Below, piece after piece: positions 27,595-35,714 of a DNA stretch of 64,000 bases. Each line of letters begins with the position of its first letter. Within the stretch, counting starts at the first letter, position 1. The position numbers were made by a program, and so were the translations under genes. A model generated the notes under the pieces. The model was not told the DNA's origin. It did not search any database and was given only the letters and a program-made list of their open reading frames with translations. The DNA lies in NCBI GenBank assembly GCA_963814985.1, contig CAWFFV010000057.1:1-64000 (forward strand). Direction: 5' to 3'. This DNA is from CAWFFV01 sp963814985. Lineage in GTDB: Bacteria > Chloroflexota > Ktedonobacteria > Ktedonobacterales > Ktedonobacteraceae.

Positions 27595-28893
27595 CTAGTC
27601 TTGCTGATCCCGACTTGCTGGTACCAGGTGAATATCAATCCCTACGTCTAAGCGCAGCAGACGATTAATGATGGAACCCCGCAGGATTTCTTCCCAGCGA
27701 CTACGTGCAGGCAGGCCCAACACAATCTGAGTGATATGCCGCTCTTGTGCTACTTTGACTAATGTGTGAGCAATATCAGTACTACTGGTACGAATTACTT
27801 CTGCGCCCAGGTCCTCCGCGAGCAGTATATGTTCTTCCAGGCGACGTAGTGCCTGTTCCCGTTGGCGACCTGCATCCTGACCATGTTTGAGCAGACCTGT
27901 AAGCCTGCTCGTCCAGGCCAGATAGCCTTCTGGCTGGATCGAGATTGCGATCAGGTCAGCATGCAGTCCGTGCGCAAGACGCCAGGCATCGCGCAACACC
28001 TGACGTGTATGTGCTCGATGGTCAAACCCGACCAGAACGCGCTCGCTGGCAGGCCACAGCTGATCGATGTGGTGTTCGGTCATATACTGCTGCAACTGGG
28101 ATTCGGTCTTCTCAGCAGTGCGCCGTAGTGCTAATTCACGTAAGGCCGTGAGGTTGCCCTCGCGGAAGAAATTGTTGAGGGCTGACTCGATCCGCTCAGG
28201 AGGGTAGATATTGCCATGCTGCATGCGCTGACGGAGTGCATGCGGGGAAATGTCAATCAGTTCCACCTCGTATGCCTGATCCAGGATACGATCAGGCAGA
28301 GTTTCGCGTACACGTACACCAGTAATGCTGGCTACCAGATCATTGAGGCTTTCCAGATGTTGGATATTGAGCGTTGTTACCACATCAATTCCAGCATCCA
28401 GTAATTCCTCTACGTCCTGGTAGCGCTTGGCATGCTTCGATCCTGGCACATTGGTATGAGCCAGTTCATCCACAAGCACTACCTGGGGACGTCGGGCAAT
28501 AATCGCCTCAGTATCCATTTCCTCCAGTGTCACCCCGCGATACGTCACTTTTTTTCGCGGAATGACTTCCAAATCTCCCACCTGTGCTTGCGTTTGCAGA
28601 CGACCATGTGTCTCCACATATCCAACTATCACATCGGTGCTACGTCCCTCGCGACGATGGCCCTCGCTCAACATCGCATAGGTTTTCCCTGAACCTGCAA
28701 CGGCTCCCAGGTAGACACGTAGCCGACCTCGCTTCTGCTGATGGTGATCTTGCCCAGGAAGCTCCTCATCCACATTGGTGGATGAGGAGACCTCAAGATC
28801 GCTGTCACGGAGACTATAGCGTTTGAGGAGTGCCTCTGGATCGGGGCGCCCCTCCTCGCGCCAACGATGGTCCGCTGGATCCTGGCTCATCAC
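27595..28893 (-). CDS. kdpD: Truncated KdpD: sensor and universal-stress domains only
   Basis: 432 aa. The KdpD N-terminal domain spans about residues 55-265: Walker A GAVAGSGKTYAML, VIVGYVETHGR, PQVVLVDELAHTNVPGSKHAKRYQDVEELLDAGIDVVTTLNIQHLESLND, VRETLPDRI. A Usp domain follows (residues 285-425; RVLVGFDHRAHTRQVLRDAWRLAHGL, ITQIVLGLPARSRWEEILRGSIINRLLR). The four membrane helices, GAF, HisKA and ATPase domains of full KdpD are absent; a kinase with those parts is at 35711. It lies directly after kdpC and probably binds ATP and senses K+ or turgor. Confidence 0.9.
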   Translation of the reverse strand: MMSQDPADHRWREEGRPDPEALLKRYSLRDSDLEVSSSTNVDEELPGQDHHQQKRGRLRVYLGAVAGSGKTYAMLSEGHRREGRSTDVIVGYVETHGRLQTQAQVGDLEVIPRKKVTYRGVTLEEMDTEAIIARRPQVVLVDELAHTNVPGSKHAKRYQDVEELLDAGIDVVTTLNIQHLESLNDLVASITGVRVRETLPDRILDQAYEVELIDISPHALRQRMQHGNIYPPERIESALNNFFREGNLTALRELALRRTAEKTESQLQQYMTEHHIDQLWPASERVLVGFDHRAHTRQVLRDAWRLAHGLHADLIAISIQPEGYLAWTSRLTGLLKHGQDAGRQREQALRRLEEHILLAEDLGAEVIRTSSTDIAHTLVKVAQERHITQIVLGLPARSRWEEILRGSIINRLLRLDVGIDIHLVPASRDQQD

Positions 28894-28897
28894 ATAC

Positions 28898-29494
28898 CTA
28901 CTTCAGCCCATCTAGAGCCAGATTTAATTCCAGAACATTCACATAGGGTTCACCAAAGATGAACAGGAAACGGCCCTGGGTATGCTGATCTATCAAATTG
29001 CGCACGTCCTGCTGGCTCATCCCACGCTCACTGGCAATACGCGGGATCTGAAAGTAGGCCGCAGCGGGCGTAATATCAGGATCTAAGCCTGAGCCTGACG
29101 AGGTCACCAGATCAACAGGAACCGGGACCCCAGGATTTTCCTTTTGGAGATCAGCAGTACGCTGTTGTATCGTCTTGATCAGGATAGCATTGGTAGGTCC
29201 CAGATTCGAGGCCCCCGAGTTTTCCGCATTGTAGGGCTGCGGTTTAGTCCCGTCGTCTGAGAGCGTCGCAGATGGACGACCATGGAAGTAGCGTGGCGAG
29301 TTCCACTGCTGCCCAATAATATCCGATCCAATTACCTGTCCATTGACTGTGTGCAGGCTCCCATTTGCCTGATATGGGAAGATCGCCTGAGCCAGTACTG
29401 TGACAATGCCTGGATAGATCAACCCGGTGATAATAGTCAAGAACAGCGTCAGCATAATAGCTGGGCGGATTGATGTCTTGAGAATACGCATCAT
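28898..29494 (-). CDS. kdpC: Potassium-transporting ATPase subunit C
   Basis: 198 aa. KdpC is the single-span accessory subunit that raises ATP affinity of KdpB. One N-terminal helix (IMLTLFLTIITGLIYPGIVTVL) precedes GSDIIGQQWNSPRYFHGRPSAT, the ASNLGPTNAILIKTIQQR block, VPVDLVTSSGSGLDPDITPAAAYFQIPRIA and the C-terminal YVNVLELNLAL. It lies 17 bases after kdpB and 4 bases before the KdpD-like gene. Confidence 0.96.
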   Translation of the reverse strand: MMRILKTSIRPAIMLTLFLTIITGLIYPGIVTVLAQAIFPYQANGSLHTVNGQVIGSDIIGQQWNSPRYFHGRPSATLSDDGTKPQPYNAENSGASNLGPTNAILIKTIQQRTADLQKENPGVPVPVDLVTSSGSGLDPDITPAAAYFQIPRIASERGMSQQDVRNLIDQHTQGRFLFIFGEPYVNVLELNLALDGLK

Positions 29495-29511
29495 ACAGCT
29501 CCTTTAGGCCC

Positions 29512-31692
29512 TTAGCGGGTCAGATGTAAAACGACCAGGATAAGATCGACCAGCTTAATGCCAACGAACGGAACGATGATGCCACCTACACCGTAGATCA
29601 GCAAATTCCGTCGCAACAAGGCCCCTGCACCAATCGGTCGGTATTTTATCCCGCGCAGAGCCAATGGAATGAGCGCAATGATGATCAGCGCGTTGAAAAT
29701 GACCGCCGAAAGCACTGCACTATGCGGAGTTGCAAGCTGCATGATGTTGAGTGCATTCAGCTGTGGATAAGTCACCGCGAAGGCAGCGGGAATAATGGCA
29801 AAGTACTTGGCGACATCGTTGGCGATACTGAAGGTTGTCAGCGCGCCACGAGTAATCAGCAATTGTTTGCCTACCTCTACGACCTCGATGAGTTTCGTCG
29901 GATTCGAATCGAGATCCACCATATTTGCAGCTTCTTTGGCCGCCTGTGTGCCAGTATTCATTGCTACACCAACATCTGCTTGCGCAAGTGCTGGAGCATC
30001 ATTGGTACCATCTCCGGTCATTGCCACCAGACGTCCGCCACTCTGCTGCTCACGTATCAGCTTCATCTTGGTCTCTGGCGTCGCTTGCGCCAGGAAATCA
30101 TCCACACCAGCCTCTTTGGCAATAGTCGCTGCTGTGAGTGGGTTGTCTCCGGTGATCATGATCGTGCGGATGCCCATGCGTCGCAGTTGGTCAAAGCGCT
30201 CGCGCATACCACTCTTCACGATATCCTTGAGTTCGATCACTCCCAGTAGCCGTGCCTTTTCCTTCCCATTTGTGGTTTGTGTCTCTGCAACCACCAGTGG
30301 AGTACTACCTGCACGGGCAACGCTACTCACAATGCCATCCAGTTCCTCACTTCCAGCCCCACCATGCTCGGTAACATAGGTGGCAACAGCATCAGATGCA
30401 CCTTTTCGAATAGCATGTATCGTACCCGTCCCGGTGCTATCCAGGTCAACGCCACTCATACGAGTTTGTGCTGAGAAGGGAATAAAGATGGCGGATGCCT
30501 GTGCTCCCTCTGATAACCCATAGCGCTCCTTTGCCAGCACTACAATAGAACGACCTTCTGGTGTCTCATCCGAGAGACTTGAGAGCATCGCGGCGCGTGC
30601 TACGTCACGCTCATCCACGCCGGTGAGCGGCACAAAACGGCTTGCCATGCGGTTACCCAGCGTGATCGTACCAGTTTTGTCCAGCAGTAGTACATCGACA
30701 TCACCTGCTGCTTCGACAGCTCGTCCGCTCATCGCGAGCACGTTGCGTTGCACCATGCGGTCCATGCCGGCAATACCAATGGCGGAGAGTAAGCCTCCAA
30801 TGGTGGTCGGGATGAGACACACCAGTAGTGCAATCAGCGTTGTCACCGACACCGCTGTTCCAGAGTAGATGGCAAAGGGTTCCAGTGAGACACACACCAG
30901 CACGAAAATGATCGTCAAGCTTGCAATAAGAATATTGAGCGCAATTTCGTTAGGTGTTTTCTGACGTTGTGCACCCTCGACGAGCGCAATCATACGATCC
31001 AGGAATGTCTCACCTGGATTGGCGGTGACCCGGACAACGATCCAATCGGAGAGAACCCGCGTGCCGCCAGTTACTGCACTGCGGTCACCACCGCTTTCAC
31101 GGATGACCGGAGCCGATTCGCCAGTGATCGCCGACTCATCGACTGAAGCCACGCCCTCAGCAACCTCACCATCGCCAGGGATCACATCTCCGGCTTCAAC
31201 CAGAACATAATCACCTTTGCGCAATTCTGGCGCGGCTACCTCTTGCACTGATGCTGTGCGGTCGGCTTTGGCTAAACGCTTGGCCATCGTCGTGGTTCGT
31301 GCTTTACGCAGAGTGTCTGCCTGGGCCTTGCCACGTCCTTCTGCCATTGCCTCTGCAAAGTTGGCAAACAGGACCGTGAACCATAACCAGATGGCTACCG
31401 CTAGCACAAAGAACGTTTCGGACGTTAATTGATCGCGTGTGAATGCACCAGTTGGTGAGGTAAAGAACATCAAGCGCACAAACTCGATGGTTGTGATTGC
31501 GCTGCCCACTTCGACCACAAACATCACCGGGTTCTTCGCCTGCCAGCGCGGATCAAGTTTCTTGAACGAGTCAAGGATCGCGCGGCGGATAATTGTGGGA
31601 TCAAAGATGGAAATGTCCCCCTTGCGGCGGGTCTTCCATGGTACCGATTCTGGTGCTTGTTGTGACGAATTGGTCTGTATATTTGTGCTCAT
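29512..31692 (-). CDS. kdpB: Potassium-transporting P-type ATPase subunit B
   Basis: 726 aa catalytic subunit. LLLDKTGTITLGNR holds the phosphorylated Asp; the TGES loop is in ESAITGESAPV, and the hinge is TGDGTNDAPALAQADVGVAM. DNPLTAATIAKEAGVDDFLA and the C-terminal helices (ALTTFSIANDVAKYFAIIPA) are typical. The start lies 2 bases after the kdpA stop, giving tight coupling. No frameshift. Confidence 0.97.
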   Translation of the reverse strand: MSTNIQTNSSQQAPESVPWKTRRKGDISIFDPTIIRRAILDSFKKLDPRWQAKNPVMFVVEVGSAITTIEFVRLMFFTSPTGAFTRDQLTSETFFVLAVAIWLWFTVLFANFAEAMAEGRGKAQADTLRKARTTTMAKRLAKADRTASVQEVAAPELRKGDYVLVEAGDVIPGDGEVAEGVASVDESAITGESAPVIRESGGDRSAVTGGTRVLSDWIVVRVTANPGETFLDRMIALVEGAQRQKTPNEIALNILIASLTIIFVLVCVSLEPFAIYSGTAVSVTTLIALLVCLIPTTIGGLLSAIGIAGMDRMVQRNVLAMSGRAVEAAGDVDVLLLDKTGTITLGNRMASRFVPLTGVDERDVARAAMLSSLSDETPEGRSIVVLAKERYGLSEGAQASAIFIPFSAQTRMSGVDLDSTGTGTIHAIRKGASDAVATYVTEHGGAGSEELDGIVSSVARAGSTPLVVAETQTTNGKEKARLLGVIELKDIVKSGMRERFDQLRRMGIRTIMITGDNPLTAATIAKEAGVDDFLAQATPETKMKLIREQQSGGRLVAMTGDGTNDAPALAQADVGVAMNTGTQAAKEAANMVDLDSNPTKLIEVVEVGKQLLITRGALTTFSIANDVAKYFAIIPAAFAVTYPQLNALNIMQLATPHSAVLSAVIFNALIIIALIPLALRGIKYRPIGAGALLRRNLLIYGVGGIIVPFVGIKLVDLILVVLHLTR

Positions 31693-31694
31693 GC

Positions 31695-33443
31695 CTAGAA
31701 AACCTTTCCTTGGAGCATCAGCAGATGTTCAACAATTGGTCCCAGCGCATAGGCAGGGAAGTACGTGAGCGCTCCTACAATCAGAATCACACCGATGAGC
31801 AGGATCACAAAGGTCGGTCCTGTGGTTGGGAATGTTCCGAGTCCAGCAGGTACAACTCGCTTCTTAACGAGAGAGCCACCAAAGGCCATGAGAGGAATCA
31901 GGAACGCGAAGCGGCCAATCAGCATGGCGATGCCACCTGTCCAGTTGTAATAGGGCGTATTAGTAGTGAGTCCAGCAAAGGCTGATCCATTGTTCCCATT
32001 AGAGGAGGTGTAGACGTACAGGATCTCCGAGAGTCCATGCGGACCAGGGTTAAGGATAGACGAGACTGCCGTCGGGAGCACTGCGGCTACCGCGGAAAAG
32101 CCCAGGATCGAAGCAGGTAAAATCAGCAAGGCAAGAGCCGCCATCATGATTTCCTTGCGCTCGATCTTCTTGCCCAGGTATTCGGGTGTACGTCCCACCA
32201 TCAGGCCAGCGATGAAGACCGCGATGATAGCAAACATCAACATGCCGTAGAGACCCGACCCAACCCCTCCAAAGATGATCTCTCCCAGGGCAATATTAGT
32301 GAGTGGGATCAAGCCTCCCAGTGGTGTATAACTATCATGGAAACTGTTGACAGCACCACATGAGGTATCGGTCGTAGTTACGGCCCACAGTACCGACTGG
32401 GTTATGCCGAAGCGTACGTCCTTACCCTCCATATTGCCACCAGCCTGTATACTACTAGCTTCCTGGCTCACACCAAGCTTTGCTATCAGAGGATTGCCAA
32501 TCTGTTCTGCTGGGAGGGCTACTGCGATGCCCATCAGGAAGATGATGGCCGAGGCGGCCCATAGTACCCAACCCTGCCGTGTATCGCCCACCATTTTCCC
32601 GAACATATAGAACAGCCCTGCCCCGATAGAGAAGATGGCGAGTAATTCAATCAATTCTGTCACCATATTAGGGTTCTCATACGGGTGGGCAGAGTTGGTA
32701 TTGAAGAAGCCACCACCATTCGTTCCCATCTCTTTGATAATCTCTTGTGAGGCCACCGGACCCTGGGCAATAATCTGGGTTGCTCCATCGAGGGTATGTG
32801 CCGTGGCGTAAGGATTGAAATTCTGTATAACGCCTTGTGATACGAGAAGGAGTGCGCCCACGATTGAGATCGGCAGCAGGATGTAGAGAATGCAACGCGT
32901 CAGGTCGACCCAGAAGTTGCCAAGATGTTGGGCACTTCTACGGGCCAGTCCACGTACCAATGCTACCGCCAGCACAATACCTGTGGCTGCAGAGGCAAAA
33001 TTGTGAAAGGCAAGACCGGCCATCTGGGTCAGGTAGGTCATGGTCTGTTCACCAGCATAGTTCTGCCAGTTGGTATTGGTTGTAAACGACGCTGCGGTGT
33101 TGAACGCAAGTTGCTGTTCAACCGGACCAATTCCCTGCGGGTTGAAAAAGCTGCCGTGCCATTGCTGCGTACGCTCCAGGAGATACAGCAGAAGCATGCC
33201 GGCTACGCTAAAGAGCAGCATGTCGACCACGTAGCGGAGCCATGAATGCTCTTCATCCGCATTGACCCCGGATAGTCGGTACAAGACCCTTTCGACGGGT
33301 GCCAGCACTGGAGAGAACCAGGTACGTTCTCCTGCAAAGACCTTCGTCATATACAGGCCAATGGGCTTTGTAATTAATAAGACCAGGGCCAGGAAGATAA
33401 GCACCTGCAGGACACTGTTGAGTGTTACAGGCATAATTTTCAC
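31695..33443 (-). CDS. kdpA: Potassium-transporting ATPase subunit A
   Basis: 582 aa K+-selective channel-like subunit with ten membrane segments. Four selectivity-type loops are visible: NTAASFTTNTNWQ, EIIKEMGTNGGGFFNTNSAHPYENP, NSFHDSYTPLGGLIP and TSSNGNNGSAFAGL. The N-terminus LQVLIFLALVLLITKPIGLYM is also typical. Upstream is kdpF, with a repeat in between at 33459. Confidence 0.97.
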   Translation of the reverse strand: MKIMPVTLNSVLQVLIFLALVLLITKPIGLYMTKVFAGERTWFSPVLAPVERVLYRLSGVNADEEHSWLRYVVDMLLFSVAGMLLLYLLERTQQWHGSFFNPQGIGPVEQQLAFNTAASFTTNTNWQNYAGEQTMTYLTQMAGLAFHNFASAATGIVLAVALVRGLARRSAQHLGNFWVDLTRCILYILLPISIVGALLLVSQGVIQNFNPYATAHTLDGATQIIAQGPVASQEIIKEMGTNGGGFFNTNSAHPYENPNMVTELIELLAIFSIGAGLFYMFGKMVGDTRQGWVLWAASAIIFLMGIAVALPAEQIGNPLIAKLGVSQEASSIQAGGNMEGKDVRFGITQSVLWAVTTTDTSCGAVNSFHDSYTPLGGLIPLTNIALGEIIFGGVGSGLYGMLMFAIIAVFIAGLMVGRTPEYLGKKIERKEIMMAALALLILPASILGFSAVAAVLPTAVSSILNPGPHGLSEILYVYTSSNGNNGSAFAGLTTNTPYYNWTGGIAMLIGRFAFLIPLMAFGGSLVKKRVVPAGLGTFPTTGPTFVILLIGVILIVGALTYFPAYALGPIVEHLLMLQGKVF

Positions 33444-33458
33444 CTCATTTGTAATGGG

Positions 33459-33484
33459 CGGGCTTGTGAACCGCGCCCCTACGG
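33459..33484 (-). repeat. Short GTAG-headed repeat between kdpF and kdpA
   Basis: The 26 bases are the reverse complement, with one mismatch, of 61841-61866. Read on the minus strand it begins CCGTAGGGGCGCGGTT and ends ACAAGCCCG, an imperfect GC-rich hairpin. A repeat of this kind can tune expression inside the operon. Confidence 0.65.
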
Positions 33485-33493
33485 AAAACGATA

Positions 33494-33589
33494 CTAAAAT
33501 TTCTCAGGTGCCAACAGCGCAATCACCAGGTACACAGTGATTGCGAGTGTCACGATACCCACCAGGATATATTCAATCGGAGTGTTCAT
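33494..33589 (-). CDS. kdpF: KdpF small membrane subunit
   Basis: 31 aa, one hydrophobic helix: starts MNTPIEYILVGIV and ends ALLAPEKF, closely matching the KdpF pattern of a short span ending in a PE-[KR]-[FL] tail. AGGAGGTGCC precedes the start and overlaps the stop of the upstream peptide gene. KdpF stabilises the KdpABC complex. Position just before kdpA supports the call. Confidence 0.9.
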   Translation of the reverse strand: MNTPIEYILVGIVTLAITVYLVIALLAPEKF

Positions 33590-33599
33590 GGGGCACCTC

Positions 33600-33683
33600 C
33601 TAGAGACGATCACAGCCGATAGTGAAGCTGATCAGGACGATAAATGACACAATGGTCACAACAATAACAAGCAGGTCAAGCAT
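33600..33683 (-). CDS. 27-aa single-span membrane peptide upstream of kdpF
   Basis: It starts at 33683 after a strong AAGGAGGAGC and encodes MLDLLVIVVTIVSF, continuing through a second hydrophobic half to TIGCDRL. It is one transmembrane helix and the stop is 10 bases before the kdpF start. It resembles KdpF in size and topology but lacks the PEKF tail. It could be a second KdpF-like subunit or a leader peptide. Confidence 0.7.
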   Translation of the reverse strand: MLDLLVIVVTIVSFIVLISFTIGCDRL

Positions 33684-33742
33684 ATAGCTCCTCCTTGTGA
33701 GACGGTGGACGCTGCGAGCCAGCAGCACCTGCACGCTCATAA

Positions 33743-34150
33743 TTAAGCACTTGCCTTCCTCCGCTCGGCAGCTTCCGCTGCGAAACGCAGTAAAGCATCC
33801 ATGGGAAAGGGTTTGGGTAAATACGCCAGCGGGTGAAACTCTGCCAGGCGTTGCGGGCTAACCCGCACGGCAGAGAGCACGATGACGGGCAATGTCTGCT
33901 GATCAGCATCGATCATCTGGAGGTGGATGGACCCTTCCCGTTGCGCCGTACGCAACACCTCCCATCCAGTCCGGTCAGGCAAATTAATATCCAGGAGAAT
34001 CAGATCGAAGGACGAGGTACGCAATTGAGTAAGTGCAGACTGTGCATCCGCAGCAATGTGCACCTCGTGCTGACGCACCAGGAGGTTGCGGCTTATCAGG
34101 TCACAGAGAACCTCGTCGTCTTCTACCAGTAAGATTCGTGCTCCTGACAT
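33743..34150 (-). CDS. Receiver-only response regulator
   Basis: 135 aa single REC domain: ILLVEDDEVLCDLI (acid pocket), LILLDINLPDRTGWEVL (phospho-Asp), VIVLSA (Ser at the switch position) and LAYLPKPFPMDALL (Lys). No output domain. It sits between the Usp gene and the small kdp peptides, so it is probably part of K+ signalling here. It starts 52 bases after the Usp gene. Confidence 0.88.
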   Translation of the reverse strand: MSGARILLVEDDEVLCDLISRNLLVRQHEVHIAADAQSALTQLRTSSFDLILLDINLPDRTGWEVLRTAQREGSIHLQMIDADQQTLPVIVLSAVRVSPQRLAEFHPLAYLPKPFPMDALLRFAAEAAERRKASA

Positions 34151-34202
34151 CTGTAATCCTTTCTACATTGAGAAAGATGAGAACTCATTCTAAGTACTGC
34201 TC

Positions 34203-34745
34203 CTACGTTCGAGACGGAGAGGAGAGGTCTTCCTCCGTAACGGGATTCTCTTTCTGCCAACCTTCGCTCTGATGCCTGTGAGACTGGCGGAGCCACGACA
34301 TGAGATGCATAACTGGATGTGCTATCTGTGCATCCCGCTGATGCCCGGGCAAACGAACAAGGACAAGAGTCGCTGGCGGGTTCGTGAGCAGACATGTAAC
34401 CTCCTCTGTTTGCAACAACAGACCTTGCTGCTCACTGGTAACCAGGACGATGCTTTCACAGTGTAGATCTTGAATGAGTTGTGTGATACACTTGCTCACG
34501 TCGGAAGTGAAGATTTCGTGACATTCAACGGGAACCTGATGCCGTATAGCTTTGCATCGTACCGCTTCCAGGAAATCTTTCGCCTGTTGGATATGTTCAA
34601 GTCGTACACCAGACGACCGCTGTTTCACTGGAATGAGTGCCACTGGCACAAGCTGTGCCCCCCCAACTTCCGCGAGATGCACCACCTGTTCAAGAGCACG
34701 GACATTCACACCATGCGTGAAAGGTAAGAGCCAGCGATCTTTCAT
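34203..34745 (-). CDS. Universal-stress-protein-like protein
   Basis: 180 aa. An alpha/beta Usp fold is suggested by RWLLPFTHGVNVRALEQVVHLAEVGGAQLVPVALIP, HEIFTSDVSKCITQLIQDLHCESIVLVTSEQQ and LLTNPPATLVLVRLP. The ATP-binding glycine motif is not evident, so it may not bind nucleotide. It lies between kdpE and the receiver gene, on the same strand. Confidence 0.7.
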   Translation of the reverse strand: MKDRWLLPFTHGVNVRALEQVVHLAEVGGAQLVPVALIPVKQRSSGVRLEHIQQAKDFLEAVRCKAIRHQVPVECHEIFTSDVSKCITQLIQDLHCESIVLVTSEQQGLLLQTEEVTCLLTNPPATLVLVRLPGHQRDAQIAHPVMHLMSWLRQSHRHQSEGWQKENPVTEEDLSSPSRT

Positions 34746-35009
34746 CCTGATACCCTCTTTCCTGGTGTTTCCACTCTATGGTATAGAGGAAACATCACAA
34801 CAAAATCACCCTGATACAACGCCATATCACACTTCCATCACACAGACCGCTCCCAGATGTGTCTTTTGATCCTGCACTAGAAAGGAGCGTTCTTATGAAC
34901 AACTCTTTCGCATGCCTCCTTTTTTAGTGTAAGACAAAAGATGTAAATGTGCCTTTAAGAAAAGTCGTTCTTTGCTCAAAATTTGCTCAAATTATTGAGA
35001 GAGAGATGG

Positions 35010-35714
35010 TTATCCCTCTAGATCATCATTAAAACGATAGCCCACTCCAGGAACAGTGAGAATAAATCGAGGGTGCTCAGGGACCGGCTCGATTTTTTGG
35101 CGTACGTTCGCCACATAGACATGTAAACTATGTGTTTTGGCTTGCTCCTCTTCTCCCCAGACCAGCGAGAGCAACATCTTCCGGGTCAAGATTTTTCCGC
35201 GATGGGTGAGAAAGACGCCGAGCAGATCGTACTCCGTTGGAGTGAGCTTAATCTCTCGCCCATCTACCTGTACCCTTCGCCGGGCCACATCGACCTGGAG
35301 TGGGCCGATTTGAATGAGTGGCTCAGTTCCAGTTTGTGTTTGTGCCTTGTGACGTAGTGCGACCCGAATGCGTGCCAGAACTTCGTCCATCCCAAAAGGT
35401 TTCTGGATATAGTCATCAGCCCCCAGATCGAGCGCCTGCACTTTGTCGCGTTCCGCATCTTTTACTGAAAGCACAAGAATGGGCACGTTGGATTTCTCGC
35501 GGATCTCCCGACACACCTCCAGGCCACTCATACCAGGGAGTACCAGATCGAGTAACAGGAGATCGGGTCGCTGCTGGAAGGTCAGCCTGACGGCATCTTC
35601 TCCGTTCTCAGCCGTAAAGACCCTGTATCCATGAGCTGTGAGACTGCGCGAGAGAGCACGAATAATCTCAAGCTCGTCATCCACCACCAGAATAGATGCA
35701 CCTTGCTTGCTCAT
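35010..35714 (-). CDS. kdpE: KdpE-type OmpR-family response regulator
   Basis: 234 aa. The REC domain has ILVVDDELEIIRALSRSL, LLLLDLVLPGMSGLEVCREIR (phospho-Asp), ILVLSV and GADDYIQKPFGMDEVLARI. The winged-helix DNA-binding domain has REIKLTPTEYDLLGVFLTHRGKILTRKMLL, WGEEEQAKTHSLHVYVANVRQKIE and LTVPGVGYRF. The gene overlaps the upstream kinase by 4 bases. It is the expected activator of the kdp operon. Confidence 0.92.
   Translation of the reverse strand: MSKQGASILVVDDELEIIRALSRSLTAHGYRVFTAENGEDAVRLTFQQRPDLLLLDLVLPGMSGLEVCREIREKSNVPILVLSVKDAERDKVQALDLGADDYIQKPFGMDEVLARIRVALRHKAQTQTGTEPLIQIGPLQVDVARRRVQVDGREIKLTPTEYDLLGVFLTHRGKILTRKMLLSLVWGEEEQAKTHSLHVYVANVRQKIEPVPEHPRFILTVPGVGYRFNDDLEG

Noticed and set aside
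29795..30379. 194-codon frame opposite kdpB
   Set aside because: Antisense shadow; residues follow the codon pattern of kdpB and match nothing known.
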